DNA from: Bacillota bacterium
GTDB lineage: Bacteria; Bacillota; Bacilli; Alicyclobacillales; SLC66
Direction: 5' to 3'
Length of the DNA stretch: 53,359 bases
NCBI GenBank assembly: GCA_021846285.1
Contig: JAJZCB010000013.1
Location: 1-53,359 of the forward strand
The translations under genes and the position numbers were made by a program. This document shows, in pieces, positions 1-7,988 of the stretch. Below the pieces are notes generated by a model that saw only the letters and a program-made list of their open reading frames with translations, was not told the DNA's origin and searched no databases. Numbering within the stretch: position 1 is the stretch's first letter; each line of letters opens with the position of its first letter.

Positions 1-163
1 TGTTGAATGGCGTTAGACTTCTCAGTTTCATGGCGGATTGACGGTACATTTCTAACGACATCGTCGGTAAGATTCGCGCCGTCAATTTACGTGAGCGGCA
101 ACAACAGGTAACACCCCAAATCATGGAGGTGCGTATTGCGACCATCTTCAGTGGGGTTGTCCT
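1..163. other. Left edge, no supported gene
   Basis: No convincing gene is visible here. One frame is open from 42 to a TGA at 165-167 that overlaps the ATG of the next gene. It has no good start except an ATG at 123, which would give a 14-residue peptide. Another frame is open from an ATG at 7 to a TAA at 112-114 (34 residues). The ATGA junction could mean that the tail of an upstream gene is translationally coupled to the JAB/E1 gene, but a stop at 39-41 limits this to a very short tail. The GTGGGG at 151-156 is a plausible ribosome binding site for the ATG at 164. Confidence 0.3.
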
Positions 164-1564
164 ATGAGAAAAAAGGGCAAAGAACGTGTGCTGTCTATTG
201 CGTTGGCAAATGGCCTTGACGTGCGGCTCCGTGAACACTTTGAAAAGGGTCCTGGCCAAGAAGATCTCACATTTGCCTTTTGGCGACCAAGCAAGGGGAT
301 CGAAAGAACGACCGCAGTTCTGCACGAGCTGGCTCTACCTAATGATGGGGAGCGCATATTGGCGGGAAACGTTGCTTTTACATCGGACTATCTGATCCGC
401 GTACTAGGAATAGTTCCAGAGGGCAGTGGGATTGCGTTGATTCACAGCCATATCGGTCCAGGGTGGCAAGGTATGAGCGATGACGACATTGTGGCGGAGC
501 GTGATCGCTTAGCAGAAGTTGTGGAGGGACACACACGCCTCCCTTTGGTAGGGATGACGTGGGGTACAGATGGGGCGTGGAGTGGGCGATTTTGGGAACG
601 TGAACGCCCACGGATTTATAGTCTTCACTGGGCGTCCTCTGTACGTGTAGTTGGTCGTCATCTGCGAATGACGTTTCATCCGACTTTGCTTCCTTCGGTG
701 CGCTCTACTAAGTTCCAAACGGCTACCGTTAGTGTATGGGGGAATGAAAATCAGTCAATTATTTCGCGATTGCGCGTCGGGGTTGTCGGTCTTGGAAGTG
801 TGGGCAGTATCGTTGCAGAAGCACTAAGTCGAATAGGCGTATCCAAAATAACACTTATTGACCATGATTACATTGAACCTCGAAATATTTACAGAACTTT
901 GGGAACAACTAGAAGGGATGCACGAAGACGCATTCGTAAAGTGGAAGTGGGTGAAAGGCTCATAACGGCGTCACATACGGCGAGCAAGATGGATATTCGG
1001 GTCATCGACAAGTCGTTGCTAAGTGAAGAGGGTCTCGCGGCGGCAATGGACTGTGATGTTCTCTTTTCATGCGTAGACCGCCCTTTTCCAAGGCATGTAC
1101 TAAATGCCCTGGCATACGGCCACCTGATCCCGGTGATTGATGGTGGGATTCTGGCGCGAGTGCATGAAGGGGAATTTCTGCACGCCGATTGGAGGATTCA
1201 TACCGTTGGCCCTGAATACGGATGCATGATTTGTACGGGTGCCTTACAGCGAGAGGCAATTTCTCTTGATCAAGCTGGACTGTTGGATGACCCGGTCTAT
1301 ATTGAGAGACTAGGACCTCTACTAAATCCATTACTGACTCGGCAGAATGTGTTTCCCTTCAGTTTGAGCGTCGCCTCACATGAAGTTCTACAGTTCATCG
1401 GATTAGTAACCGGGGACCAACGAATAGGTGGAGTTGGACCGCAGTTTTATCATTGCTATCCTGGAATGATGGAAGTTTCGCCGAGCGTAGGGTGTAGCGA
1501 CGGGTGTGAGTATGCTGCGTTAACCGCCTTAGCAACTGACTTGAGTCGTAATATTGAGTCCTGA
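164..1564 (+). CDS. JAB-domain / ThiF (E1-like) fusion protein
   Basis: The 466-residue protein joins two ubiquitin-system modules. The N-terminal part (about residues 25-150) looks like a JAB/MPN metalloprotease: H94-S-H96 followed by S105 and D108 fits the JAMM zinc motif, with E33 a possible catalytic glutamate. From about residue 200 there is an E1/ThiF/MoeB adenylating domain: nucleotide loop GLGSVG (209-214), acidic D233 after the second strand, a C-V-D at 303-305, and two cysteine pairs (C354/C357, C444/C448) expected to bind zinc. Such proteins activate the C-terminus of a ubiquitin-like or sulphur-carrier protein, and JAB domains trim or remove it. No Ubl or E2 gene is visible downstream; partners may lie left of the window. 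Whether it serves sulphur transfer, protein tagging or phage defence cannot be told here. Confidence 0.85.
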   Translation: MRKKGKERVLSIALANGLDVRLREHFEKGPGQEDLTFAFWRPSKGIERTTAVLHELALPNDGERILAGNVAFTSDYLIRVLGIVPEGSGIALIHSHIGPGWQGMSDDDIVAERDRLAEVVEGHTRLPLVGMTWGTDGAWSGRFWERERPRIYSLHWASSVRVVGRHLRMTFHPTLLPSVRSTKFQTATVSVWGNENQSIISRLRVGVVGLGSVGSIVAEALSRIGVSKITLIDHDYIEPRNIYRTLGTTRRDARRRIRKVEVGERLITASHTASKMDIRVIDKSLLSEEGLAAAMDCDVLFSCVDRPFPRHVLNALAYGHLIPVIDGGILARVHEGEFLHADWRIHTVGPEYGCMICTGALQREAISLDQAGLLDDPVYIERLGPLLNPLLTRQNVFPFSLSVASHEVLQFIGLVTGDQRIGGVGPQFYHCYPGMMEVSPSVGCSDGCEYAALTALATDLSRNIES

Positions 1565-1578
1565 ACACGGTTTTCCGG

Positions 1579-1609
1579 AGTGTGTCTTCAATACGTGTAG
1601 ACTCACACT
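1579..1609 (+). terminator. Possible terminator after the JAB/E1 gene
   Basis: AGTGTG plus TCT (1579-1587) pairs with AGA plus CACACT (1599-1609), with a two-base bulge. The hairpin is followed by an A/T-rich stretch. It lies 15 bases after the stop of the JAB/E1 gene, so it probably separates that gene from the yyaL-type gene. The bulge and weak T run keep confidence low. Confidence 0.4.
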
Positions 1610-1671
1610 AATATTTGTTCTGCTGGAGGTGTATAGTAACGGAAAAACCATCCAGAGAGGATGATTCAACC

Positions 1672-4113
1672 GTGAACTCTAATAGCGGCGGCTACAAATA
1701 CACCAACCGCCTGATCCACGAGAAATCCCCATACCTGCTTCAGCACGCCCACAATCCAGTCGACTGGTACCCATGGGGTCCAGAGGCGTTCCAAAAAGCC
1801 GCTCGCGAAGGCAAGGCTGTATTCCTCTCCATCGGCTATTCGTAGCCCTGCGGGGCTACGAATAGCTATATACGCTGAAAGTGGAGTAGTTTATCGACCT
1901 GTCACTGGTGTCACGTCATGGAGCGGGAATCATTTGAGAATGAGCAAGTTGCCCTGCTGTTGAATGAATATTTTGTGGCTATAAAGGTGGACCGGGAAGA
2001 GCGGCCGGACATCGACCACATTTACATGAGCGTGTGTCAGGCCATGACTGGACAGGGCGGCTGGCCCTTAACCATTGTGATGACTCCTGAAAAACACCCG
2101 TTTTTCGCAGGCACCTACTTTCCGAAAACGAGTCGGCATGGACTGATTGGGTTCACGGAGCTGCTGACGCGATTGGCGGAACTCTGGCGGGATGACCGTG
2201 CGAGACTGCTCGGTATCGGCGCTCAGATAGTTGCCAGTCTGGGTCGGGATTCAACAAGAAATGCGCAGAACACAATGGACACAGCGGGCACAATGCGTGC
2301 GGAGCAGGGGGATTCACCGGACGGGAACGGTTCAGAGCGCGAGTCAACGGCCCCCGCTCTGCTTACGGATACGGACAGGGAATTAAGGCGACTCATATTC
2401 CATCACGCATTCGATGAGTTTCGTAGGACATTCGACGCTTCATTTGGTGGGTTTGGGAGAGCGCCGAAATTTCCCAGTCCACATAATTTACTTTTCCTGC
2501 TCCGCCATCATGTCCTGACGGGCGAACAGGATGCTCTAACCATGGTTACACGGACGTTGGAGCGCATGTATGCGGGTGGTATATGGGACCATGTGGGATT
2601 CGGGTTTGCCCGCTACTCGACGGACGAAAGATGGTTGGTTCCTCATTTTGAGAAAATGTTGTATGACAATGCTCTGTTGGCGCACGCTTATCTGGACACA
2701 TACGCCGTGACCGGAGACCCGTTTTTTGCGACTGTGGCGAGGCAAATATTTACGTATGTGCTTCGGACGATGAGCAGCCCGGACGGTGCGTTTTACTCTG
2801 CGGAAGATGCTGACTCAGAAGGTGTGGAAGGCAGATTTTATGTGTTTACCACAGAGCAGATCGAACATGTGCTGGATCCGCAGTTGGCAGTAGAGTTTAA
2901 CCGTCATTTTGACATCAGTGAATCTGGAAACTTCGAAGGCGCAAGCATTCCGAACTTGTTGAAGACTCCGCAGGAGGCATGGTTGGCGCGTCACGAAGCG
3001 TCATATCAAATATGGCAGAAGGAATTTGAGAGTCAGAGCAGGCAAGCGAACCGGAACGACTCTGAAAGCGGGGACGTTGAAAGAAGGCGAAACGGATCTG
3101 AGAGTGAGGAGTTTCAAAGAGACTGGAAGGGGTCTCGAAGTGAGGATGTTCAAGGCAGTCAGAACAGCGTCGCAACCCGCATGACTGGGCGTCTGATTGA
3201 GGCGCGGGAGAAAGTATTCGCCGCTCGCGAGCAGCGGATTCATCCCCATAAGGACGACAAGGTTCTCACGGCCTGGAATGCGCTCATGATTGGCGCTTTG
3301 GCGAAAGGCGCAAGAATGCTCGATGACGCAGCGTTCATGGATGCCGCAAAGCGCGCCTATGCCTTTGTGCGACGGAATTTGATGCGATCGGATGGTCGTC
3401 TTTTGGCCCGTTATCGAGAGCGTGAGGCGAAACACCTGGCGTATCTTGATGATTACGCGTTTTTGGCGTGGGCTGTATTGGAACTGTACGAAACCACATT
3501 TGACATCAGCTATCTGGAAACGGCGCTGTTTCTGGTCAAAGAGATGGAGCGGCTGTTTGGCGACGGGGACAATGGGGGATTTTACTTCTACGGGTCGGAT
3601 GCGGAGCAATTGTTGACAAGGCCCAGGGAACTGTACGACGGCGCCATGCCGTCAGGCAATTCAGTTGCGGCCTATGTGCTGGCAAAACTTGCCGCGATGA
3701 CTGGCGATCAAAAATGCGCGTATTGGCGCGACAGGCTCATGGAGGCGTTTGTCAGCGAAGTCGATGCGCATCCAACCGCGTTCAGCCAGTTTCTCATCGC
3801 GCTGCAACTCGTTCTCTATCCAACGCAGGAGGTTGTATTGGCTGGGCGGGACTATCGTGATTCACGCTTGCAGGAGATGGTCGCAGCGACGCGAATGAGG
3901 TTCTATCCACAAACCACGGTCATGTTGAGAACGGACGCACTCAAAGAAAGAATGACCACCTTGGCTCCCTTTACGGAAAGCCAAGAGCCGATCCAGGGAG
4001 TCTCGGCTGCCTATGTGTGTGAATCGTTTGCGTGTCGCGCTCCGGTCACGGAACCGACTGTCCTCGCATCGCAACTCGACAGCGCTTATCAGGAACTGCG
4101 GCGTCGTAGATAA
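1672..4113 (+). CDS. yyaL: YyaL/DUF255 thioredoxin-domain protein, interrupted by a 54-base insert
   Basis: This is a member of the YyaL (SPATA20, DUF255) family: an N-terminal thioredoxin-like domain followed by a six-hairpin glycosidase-like (alpha/alpha barrel) region. The biochemical role of the family is not settled. A GTG at 1672 behind AGAGAGG gives the usual N-terminus up to VFLSIGYS, where a TAG at 1843 stops the frame. The conserved [14 protein letters not shown] segment starts at 1897 in the same frame, so bases 1843-1896 are extra. Without them the product would be 795 residues, longer than the roughly 690 of the Bacillus homologue because of low-complexity insertions around residues 185-220 and 430-480. 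The CxxC (TCHWCH) is intact but lies beyond the stop. If the insert is not bypassed or removed, the gene makes only a truncated 57-residue peptide plus, at best, a CxxC-less protein from ATG 1918, which has no good ribosome binding site. The rest of the frame is well preserved. Confidence 0.85.
1840..1896 (+). other. Candidate translational-bypass gap with UNCG-capped hairpin
   Basis: The serine codon TCG (1840-1842) is followed directly by TAG (1843-1845). Bases 1835-1848 and 1853-1866 form an uninterrupted 14-bp stem closed by the loop TGCG, a UNCG-type tetraloop on a C-G pair. Both the TCG and the TAG lie in the 5' arm. A GGAG at 1883-1886 precedes a second TCG at 1894-1896 by seven bases, after which the conserved coding sequence resumes with ACC. 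The gap is 54 bases and has two in-frame stops (TAG at 1843, TGA at 1876). Matched codons, adjacent UAG, tetraloop hairpin and Shine-Dalgarno-like element before the landing site are the hallmarks of T4 gene 60 bypassing. The function here is inferred. A recent palindromic insertion that inactivates the gene is the main alternative. Confidence 0.55.
3055..3162 (+). repeat. Three degenerate 12-residue repeats inside the yyaL-type gene
   Basis: Three consecutive 36-base units (3055-3090, 3091-3126, 3127-3162) encode related 12-residue units of the form N/K-G/D-S-E/R-S-x-D/E-V/F-E/Q followed by three variable residues. The stretch is hydrophilic and sits where the family normally has a surface loop. 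It looks like an in-frame minisatellite expansion that has since diverged. Confidence 0.6.
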
Positions 4114-4136
4114 CGCTCAAGCGGTGTGCGCCGTTG

Positions 4137-4922
4137 CTATTTGAAGAATTTTGGATCGAGTTTGGATTTGTTGAGCAGATCCTCAAATGATTCGGAATCG
4201 TCTTCCGGAGCAAACAGGCTCGCAAAGTCTTCATCGTCTTTCGTATGCGCTTTGGTTCCCCCGAGGAAGCGAGCGGTGCGGTCGCCTTCGGGTGACGTCG
4301 CCGCCCCCACAGCGCCGTTCCGTTTTCCCGCAAGCAGTTGTTTGCGATCCTCTGAGTCTGTTTCGCGAGGCTTCGGAGTTGCCTGTTCTTTCACGTTCAT
4401 CAGCTTGGCCAGAGTGTCGGGGTCAAGCATCTGGCGCAGCGTCAGGGGATCTGTGTGTGCGCCGACGCTGCCCTCCTGATTTTTTTGTTGGTGAGCAGCC
4501 GCTGCGGATACGGCTCCTTCCTGATGACCAGCAGCCGAAACCGGCGGCTTAGCGTCCAACCGGTCTGAAGACCGCTGTCGCCCAGAGCGGTTGCGCCTGT
4601 GCGGTTGGGCGTGGCGCACGTCCGTTCGTTCGCGTTCCACAAATCCCGCCTTCTGAAGTTCGTCAAGCAATAAGTCCGGCTGTTGTGTGACGATAAATAT
4701 CTCCTGCACCGCAGTCGTGGTTTTTGCAAGCAACTTTAGCCCGTTATCAGTAAAATACTGAAATGTGAGTGACTCTTGATAACTTTTTGATGGAGAGATC
4801 GTACCGGTGAGTATGGACTCCACTTCATCTAATGTAGCGATCTGTTTGAGCGTCCTTGTAAAGTCGCCAATGATCGTGTGCATTGTTTTTAGCTTCCCGT
4901 CTCTGTGTCGCATGTCGGCCAT
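4137..4922 (-). CDS. Hypothetical protein, possibly DUF2103-like N-terminus
   Basis: This 261-residue minus-strand protein has two parts. Residues 14-90 are compact and look conserved: an HTIIGDF segment, a V-x-S-I-L-T-G-x-I-S-P turn, then GLKLLAKT and AVQEIFIV. This pattern reminds me of DUF2103 proteins, which are of unknown function, but I cannot confirm the match. The remainder is rich in Q, R, S, D and E, looks disordered, and ends in an acidic segment before a basic tail. The ATG at 4922 has a GGGAG 11 bases upstream. The second methionine (4883) behind GGGAAG is an alternative start. The gene converges on the yyaL-type gene, with only 23 bases between their stops. Confidence 0.65.
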   Translation of the reverse strand: MADMRHRDGKLKTMHTIIGDFTRTLKQIATLDEVESILTGTISPSKSYQESLTFQYFTDNGLKLLAKTTTAVQEIFIVTQQPDLLLDELQKAGFVERERTDVRHAQPHRRNRSGRQRSSDRLDAKPPVSAAGHQEGAVSAAAAHQQKNQEGSVGAHTDPLTLRQMLDPDTLAKLMNVKEQATPKPRETDSEDRKQLLAGKRNGAVGAATSPEGDRTARFLGGTKAHTKDDEDFASLFAPEDDSESFEDLLNKSKLDPKFFK

Positions 4923-5044
4923 GTCTGTCGTCGCTCCCAGTTGTCTGATGTGTCCATTATAGCGGATCTATAGCGCATCGCTCGAGTGTGGTATTGTATT
5001 TTTGACGGAATGAGATAGGACGTTGGTCGGGAGTGACGATAACC

Positions 5045-5296
5045 ATGTATACGCCGATGAAAACTCTTACCGAACAGATCCTGGCGCAAGAGGCCGCCTT
5101 CATGGAATTTGACCTGACCACCGACATGGGTTATGGCCAGTGGCAGGGCATGTTCATGGAACTCGGCGCGTCCAGCCGGCGCTTTAACGGCTATATGATT
5201 CAGCCGCAGAATGGGAAGGCGGTTGAACTAATAGGATATCAACCGTCAGTCGAGGAGCAATTGTCGGACTTGTTCCAGCGACACAGGATTCATTAA
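5045..5296 (+). CDS. Hypothetical 83-residue protein
   Basis: This small soluble protein has no motif I recognise. The ATG at 5045 lies 11 bases after GGGAG (5029-5033). An in-frame GTG at 5033 overlaps that site and is less likely. It is followed 41 bases later by another hypothetical gene on the same strand, and the two are probably co-transcribed. It starts about 120 bases from the divergent gene at 4137-4922, so the interval presumably holds both promoters. Confidence 0.6.
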   Translation: MYTPMKTLTEQILAQEAAFMEFDLTTDMGYGQWQGMFMELGASSRRFNGYMIQPQNGKAVELIGYQPSVEEQLSDLFQRHRIH

Positions 5297-5337
5297 TCAT
5301 CCAAAACGATATCCAACCATGAGCGGAGGCTTTCGAA

Positions 5338-5820
5338 ATGCAAATCATCCCAGTGGCATTGGGGCAATCCGAAGGTGTGATCACAATTTGGGATGACAAT
5401 CGTGACATCGCCATGGCGTTGCCGCGGGAGACTCAGTTCATTTCTGAGTTGCAATGGGGCGCAGGTGTTCTGGATGACGATCCCTGTTTGATCCTCTATC
5501 TGTTTGTTGGACAGCAAACTATTGAACTGTACCTGCCGGAGCACCTGCCTACCACGCCGGAACAGCAGGTGGCGGTGTGGCGGACAATCGTGCATTGGAA
5601 ACCGGAAGTACTGCGGGTGCGCTATGGCGAATCGCCGCTTGCGCGCCAGTATGAGGTCACTCTCCTGCTTCCGAAAGAAGAGGGGGAGACGGTTGCGGAC
5701 AAACTGCAGGCGTTTGTCAAACAGTTGGAGGCGAGCGAGAGCGATCGGGAAGACAGCGATGACTTGACCACCCAGTTGCTGCGTGTATTGTCTCCCTATA
5801 TGCAGGAAACGCAAGCGTGA
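5338..5820 (+). CDS. Hypothetical 160-residue protein
   Basis: The protein is acidic and soluble with alternating beta-like segments and a charged E/S/D-rich stretch near residues 130-145. No family is recognised. The ATG at 5338 is preceded by a strong GCGGAGG, so translation is well supported. It is the last gene of a two-gene unit with 5045-5296 and is followed by about 500 bases of repeat-rich intergenic DNA. Confidence 0.65.
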   Translation: MQIIPVALGQSEGVITIWDDNRDIAMALPRETQFISELQWGAGVLDDDPCLILYLFVGQQTIELYLPEHLPTTPEQQVAVWRTIVHWKPEVLRVRYGESPLARQYEVTLLLPKEEGETVADKLQAFVKQLEASESDREDSDDLTTQLLRVLSPYMQETQA

Positions 5821-5933
5821 GCAGCCTCTCGTGTCTGAGTTTTGCGAAGCACAATCCCACCGCCGACGCGGCCCGTACAGCAGGATGTAAAAGCGCCTGC
5901 GGTATTTTTCAGGGCTGAAAGACCCGCTCGTCA

Positions 5934-6003
5934 GGATTCATATGCTGTGCCCGTCGCGAGTTCGGCGCAGCCGTGTCTGAGCAGGGGCACAGCATATGAA
6001 TCC
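5934..6003. repeat. Large palindrome, copy 1 of the intergenic hairpin family
   Basis: A 19-bp perfect inverted repeat (arms 5934-5952 and 5985-6003) encloses a 32-base loop that contains AGTTCGGCGCAGCCGTGT. The arms differ from the other copies at paired positions (for example CATATG against CGTATG, and CCC against CCG), yet base pairing is kept on both sides. It belongs to a family with copies at 6014-6078, 44865-44939 and 52633-52707. Confidence 0.85.
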
Positions 6004-6013
6004 GGCTGGCAGG

Positions 6014-6078
6014 AATCGTATGCTGTGCCGAGGCGAGTTCGGCGCAGCCGTGTTTGAGAAGCGGCACAGCATACGATT
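6014..6078. repeat. Large palindrome, copy 2 of the intergenic hairpin family
   Basis: Arms 6014-6030 and 6062-6078 pair perfectly over 17 bp around a loop nearly identical to those of the other copies. It lies ten bases after copy 1, so this locus carries two hairpins in tandem. Short open frames across it on the minus strand are by-products of the repeat, not genes. Confidence 0.85.
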
Positions 6079-6096
6079 TCGGCGGCCAGAGACGAT

Positions 6097-6179
6097 CGAT
6101 TTTCCGGGATAGACACACATGGCGCTGACGCGCCACCAACAACCGGGAGGAAAATACGCCTGCGGCGATTTTCTGGGAT
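6097..6179. repeat. Companion module of the intergenic repeat family
   Basis: This stretch contains the small hairpin GGCGC-tgac-GCGCC, the string CCACCAACAACCGGGA, a GGAAAA run and GCCTGCGGCGATTTTC. Related sequence occurs next to the large palindromes near 44819-44857 and 52573-52611. The module seems to travel with the palindromes, in differing order. The remaining bases to 6325 hold only the ribosome binding site of the next gene (TAAGGAGG, ending about 6319). Confidence 0.65.
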
Positions 6180-6325
6180 ACACACACATGGCGCTTCATT
6201 GGCGAAACTGTGTGATCCGTCCATCCATTTTGTGAATACCCCTATGCAAGAATCCCATTACCCACGCGCGCAGACCTAGTGTTACGCTGGCATATGAAGA
6301 AACAGCGGCGTAAGGAGGCTCTGCC

Positions 6326-7882
6326 ATGATTGAATTAGACTTGCTGCCCAAACAGGAGCGTCCGCCTGTACGCTGGGGCAAGGTGATCAACCAGGATACG
6401 TGCATTGGTTGCCACGCTTGCTCTGTCGCATGCAAATCGGAGCATCAGATCCCTTTGGCAGTCAATCGAACTTATGTGAAACAGATCGAAATCGGCGTGT
6501 ACCCGGAAGTCAGCCGGCAGTTTCAGATCACCCGTTGCAACCAGTGCGATGAAGCCCCCTGTGTTCCCATTTGCCCTGTTACCGCCATGTTCAAGCGCGA
6601 TGACGGAATTGTCGACTTTGATCGAGACGTGTGCATCGGCTGTAAGGCATGCATTGCCGCCTGTCCTTATGATGCCATCCACATCAGCCCGGAATCAAAT
6701 AGCGCTGAGAAGTGCAACTTTTGTGCGCACCGCATTGATCAGGGCCTGGAGCCGGCCTGTGTCGTTGTCTGTCCGGTTGAGGCGATCGTGGTTGGCAATT
6801 TGAACGATCCGAGCAGTGAAGTGTTTCAGTTGATCGCGCGTAACAAGGCGGATGTGCGCAAGCCGGAAAAGGGCACGCATCCAAAAGTGTTCTATGTGGG
6901 GGCCAGCGATTACACGCTCAATCCGGAAAAGGCGCACTATCATGATCTTCACATGTATTCGGATCAGCAGGAAGGATATCCAGTCAACAGCGAGAAACGG
7001 CATCACGGAAAACACAGTGTCGCTGCGGCAAGACTCGCCTACGATGTGCCGCACCATTCCCCCTGGCATTGGGAAGTATCCTTGTACACATGGACAAAAT
7101 CGATTGCTGCCGGCGTGTTTCTGATGTTCGCGATCCTGACATTCTCAGGTCACACCCTGAGTGCGGGATGGGAGATCGCGAACGCCGTCTTAGGCGGAGT
7201 ATTTCTCGGTTTTACGGGGATCCTGCTGATCTACGATCTGGAGCATCCATCCCGGTTCATCCGCATCTTTACCCGACCGCAGTGGAAGTCGTGGCTCGTA
7301 CGAGGATCCTTTATCATTGCAGGATACAGTGTTGTTCTGCTACTCCAATTTATCCTCGGTCTCCTAAGCGTAACTGGCGGAAACGGTGCGCTGTCCGTGT
7401 TTGGTCTGATTTTCGGCGGATTCACGGCCATGTATACCGCCTTTCTGTTCGCGCAGGCCAAGGGCCGCGACCTCTGGCAGAATCTCGCATTGCCCGTTCA
7501 TCTGCTGTCGCAAGCCGCTTTGGCAGGTGCTGCCGCATACTCACTGATCGGCCTGTTTTTACCCATTTCAGCGGCTGCGCAGACTGTGGTGCACGCTGTG
7601 CTGATCATCTCGCTGCTGGTTCATCTCGCTCTGGTGGTGAGCGAACTGGTCATCCCGCACACGATTGCGGACGCCAAGCGGGCCGCTCATCACATGGTCT
7701 TGGGCCATTACCGTTCGTTCTACTGGACTGGACTGATACTGGGTGTTGTGTTTCCGCTCTTGCTGACGCTCGCGGACGGCAATCTGTCGATGATCGTGGT
7801 TGCATCCATCCTGGCGCTCGTTGGATTGCTGCCTTATGAACACGCATACGTGCAGGCGGGCCAATCAGTGCCCCTGAGCTAG
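6326..7882 (+). CDS. Fusion of four-cluster ferredoxin subunit and NrfD/DmsC-like membrane subunit
   Basis: The 518-residue protein combines two subunits that are usually separate. Residues 1-200 are a DmsB/PsrB/NrfC-type iron-sulphur protein with four cysteine groups: C26/29/32/36, C71/74/79/83, C103/106/109/113 and C130/133/145/149, enough for four [4Fe-4S] clusters. From about residue 250 there are roughly eight hydrophobic segments of the NrfD/DmsC quinone-interacting anchor type, including a DLEHPSRF loop. Its likely job is to pass electrons between the menaquinone pool and the molybdopterin subunit encoded next. A strong TAAGGAGG precedes the ATG. There is no signal peptide, so the iron-sulphur domain is probably cytoplasmic. 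The linker between the domains is histidine-rich. Confidence 0.85.
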   Translation: MIELDLLPKQERPPVRWGKVINQDTCIGCHACSVACKSEHQIPLAVNRTYVKQIEIGVYPEVSRQFQITRCNQCDEAPCVPICPVTAMFKRDDGIVDFDRDVCIGCKACIAACPYDAIHISPESNSAEKCNFCAHRIDQGLEPACVVVCPVEAIVVGNLNDPSSEVFQLIARNKADVRKPEKGTHPKVFYVGASDYTLNPEKAHYHDLHMYSDQQEGYPVNSEKRHHGKHSVAAARLAYDVPHHSPWHWEVSLYTWTKSIAAGVFLMFAILTFSGHTLSAGWEIANAVLGGVFLGFTGILLIYDLEHPSRFIRIFTRPQWKSWLVRGSFIIAGYSVVLLLQFILGLLSVTGGNGALSVFGLIFGGFTAMYTAFLFAQAKGRDLWQNLALPVHLLSQAALAGAAAYSLIGLFLPISAAAQTVVHAVLIISLLVHLALVVSELVIPHTIADAKRAAHHMVLGHYRSFYWTGLILGVVFPLLLTLADGNLSMIVVASILALVGLLPYEHAYVQAGQSVPLS

Positions 7883-7988
7883 AACAACGGTCGCCTAACG
7901 CCAGAGAACCATGAGTATCCGATTCCGTCAAATCGCCGATCATGCGGCGGGTCATACCAACTCAGATTTAACTGTGGAGGGAAACGCT

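Noticed and set aside
1843-1845. Read-through of TAG as pyrrolysine or another amino acid
   Set aside because: A second in-frame stop (TGA at 1876) follows after eleven codons and the 18 extra codons have no counterpart in the family, so recoding of the TAG alone cannot restore the protein.
1918-4113. An independent gene starting at ATG 1918
   Set aside because: No ribosome binding site at a proper distance, and the product would begin after the conserved CHWCH motif, whose codons are intact just upstream in the same frame.
5909-6224. Several overlapping small minus-strand reading frames
   Set aside because: They are translations of the palindromic repeats, with repeated peptide fragments and no consistent start signal.
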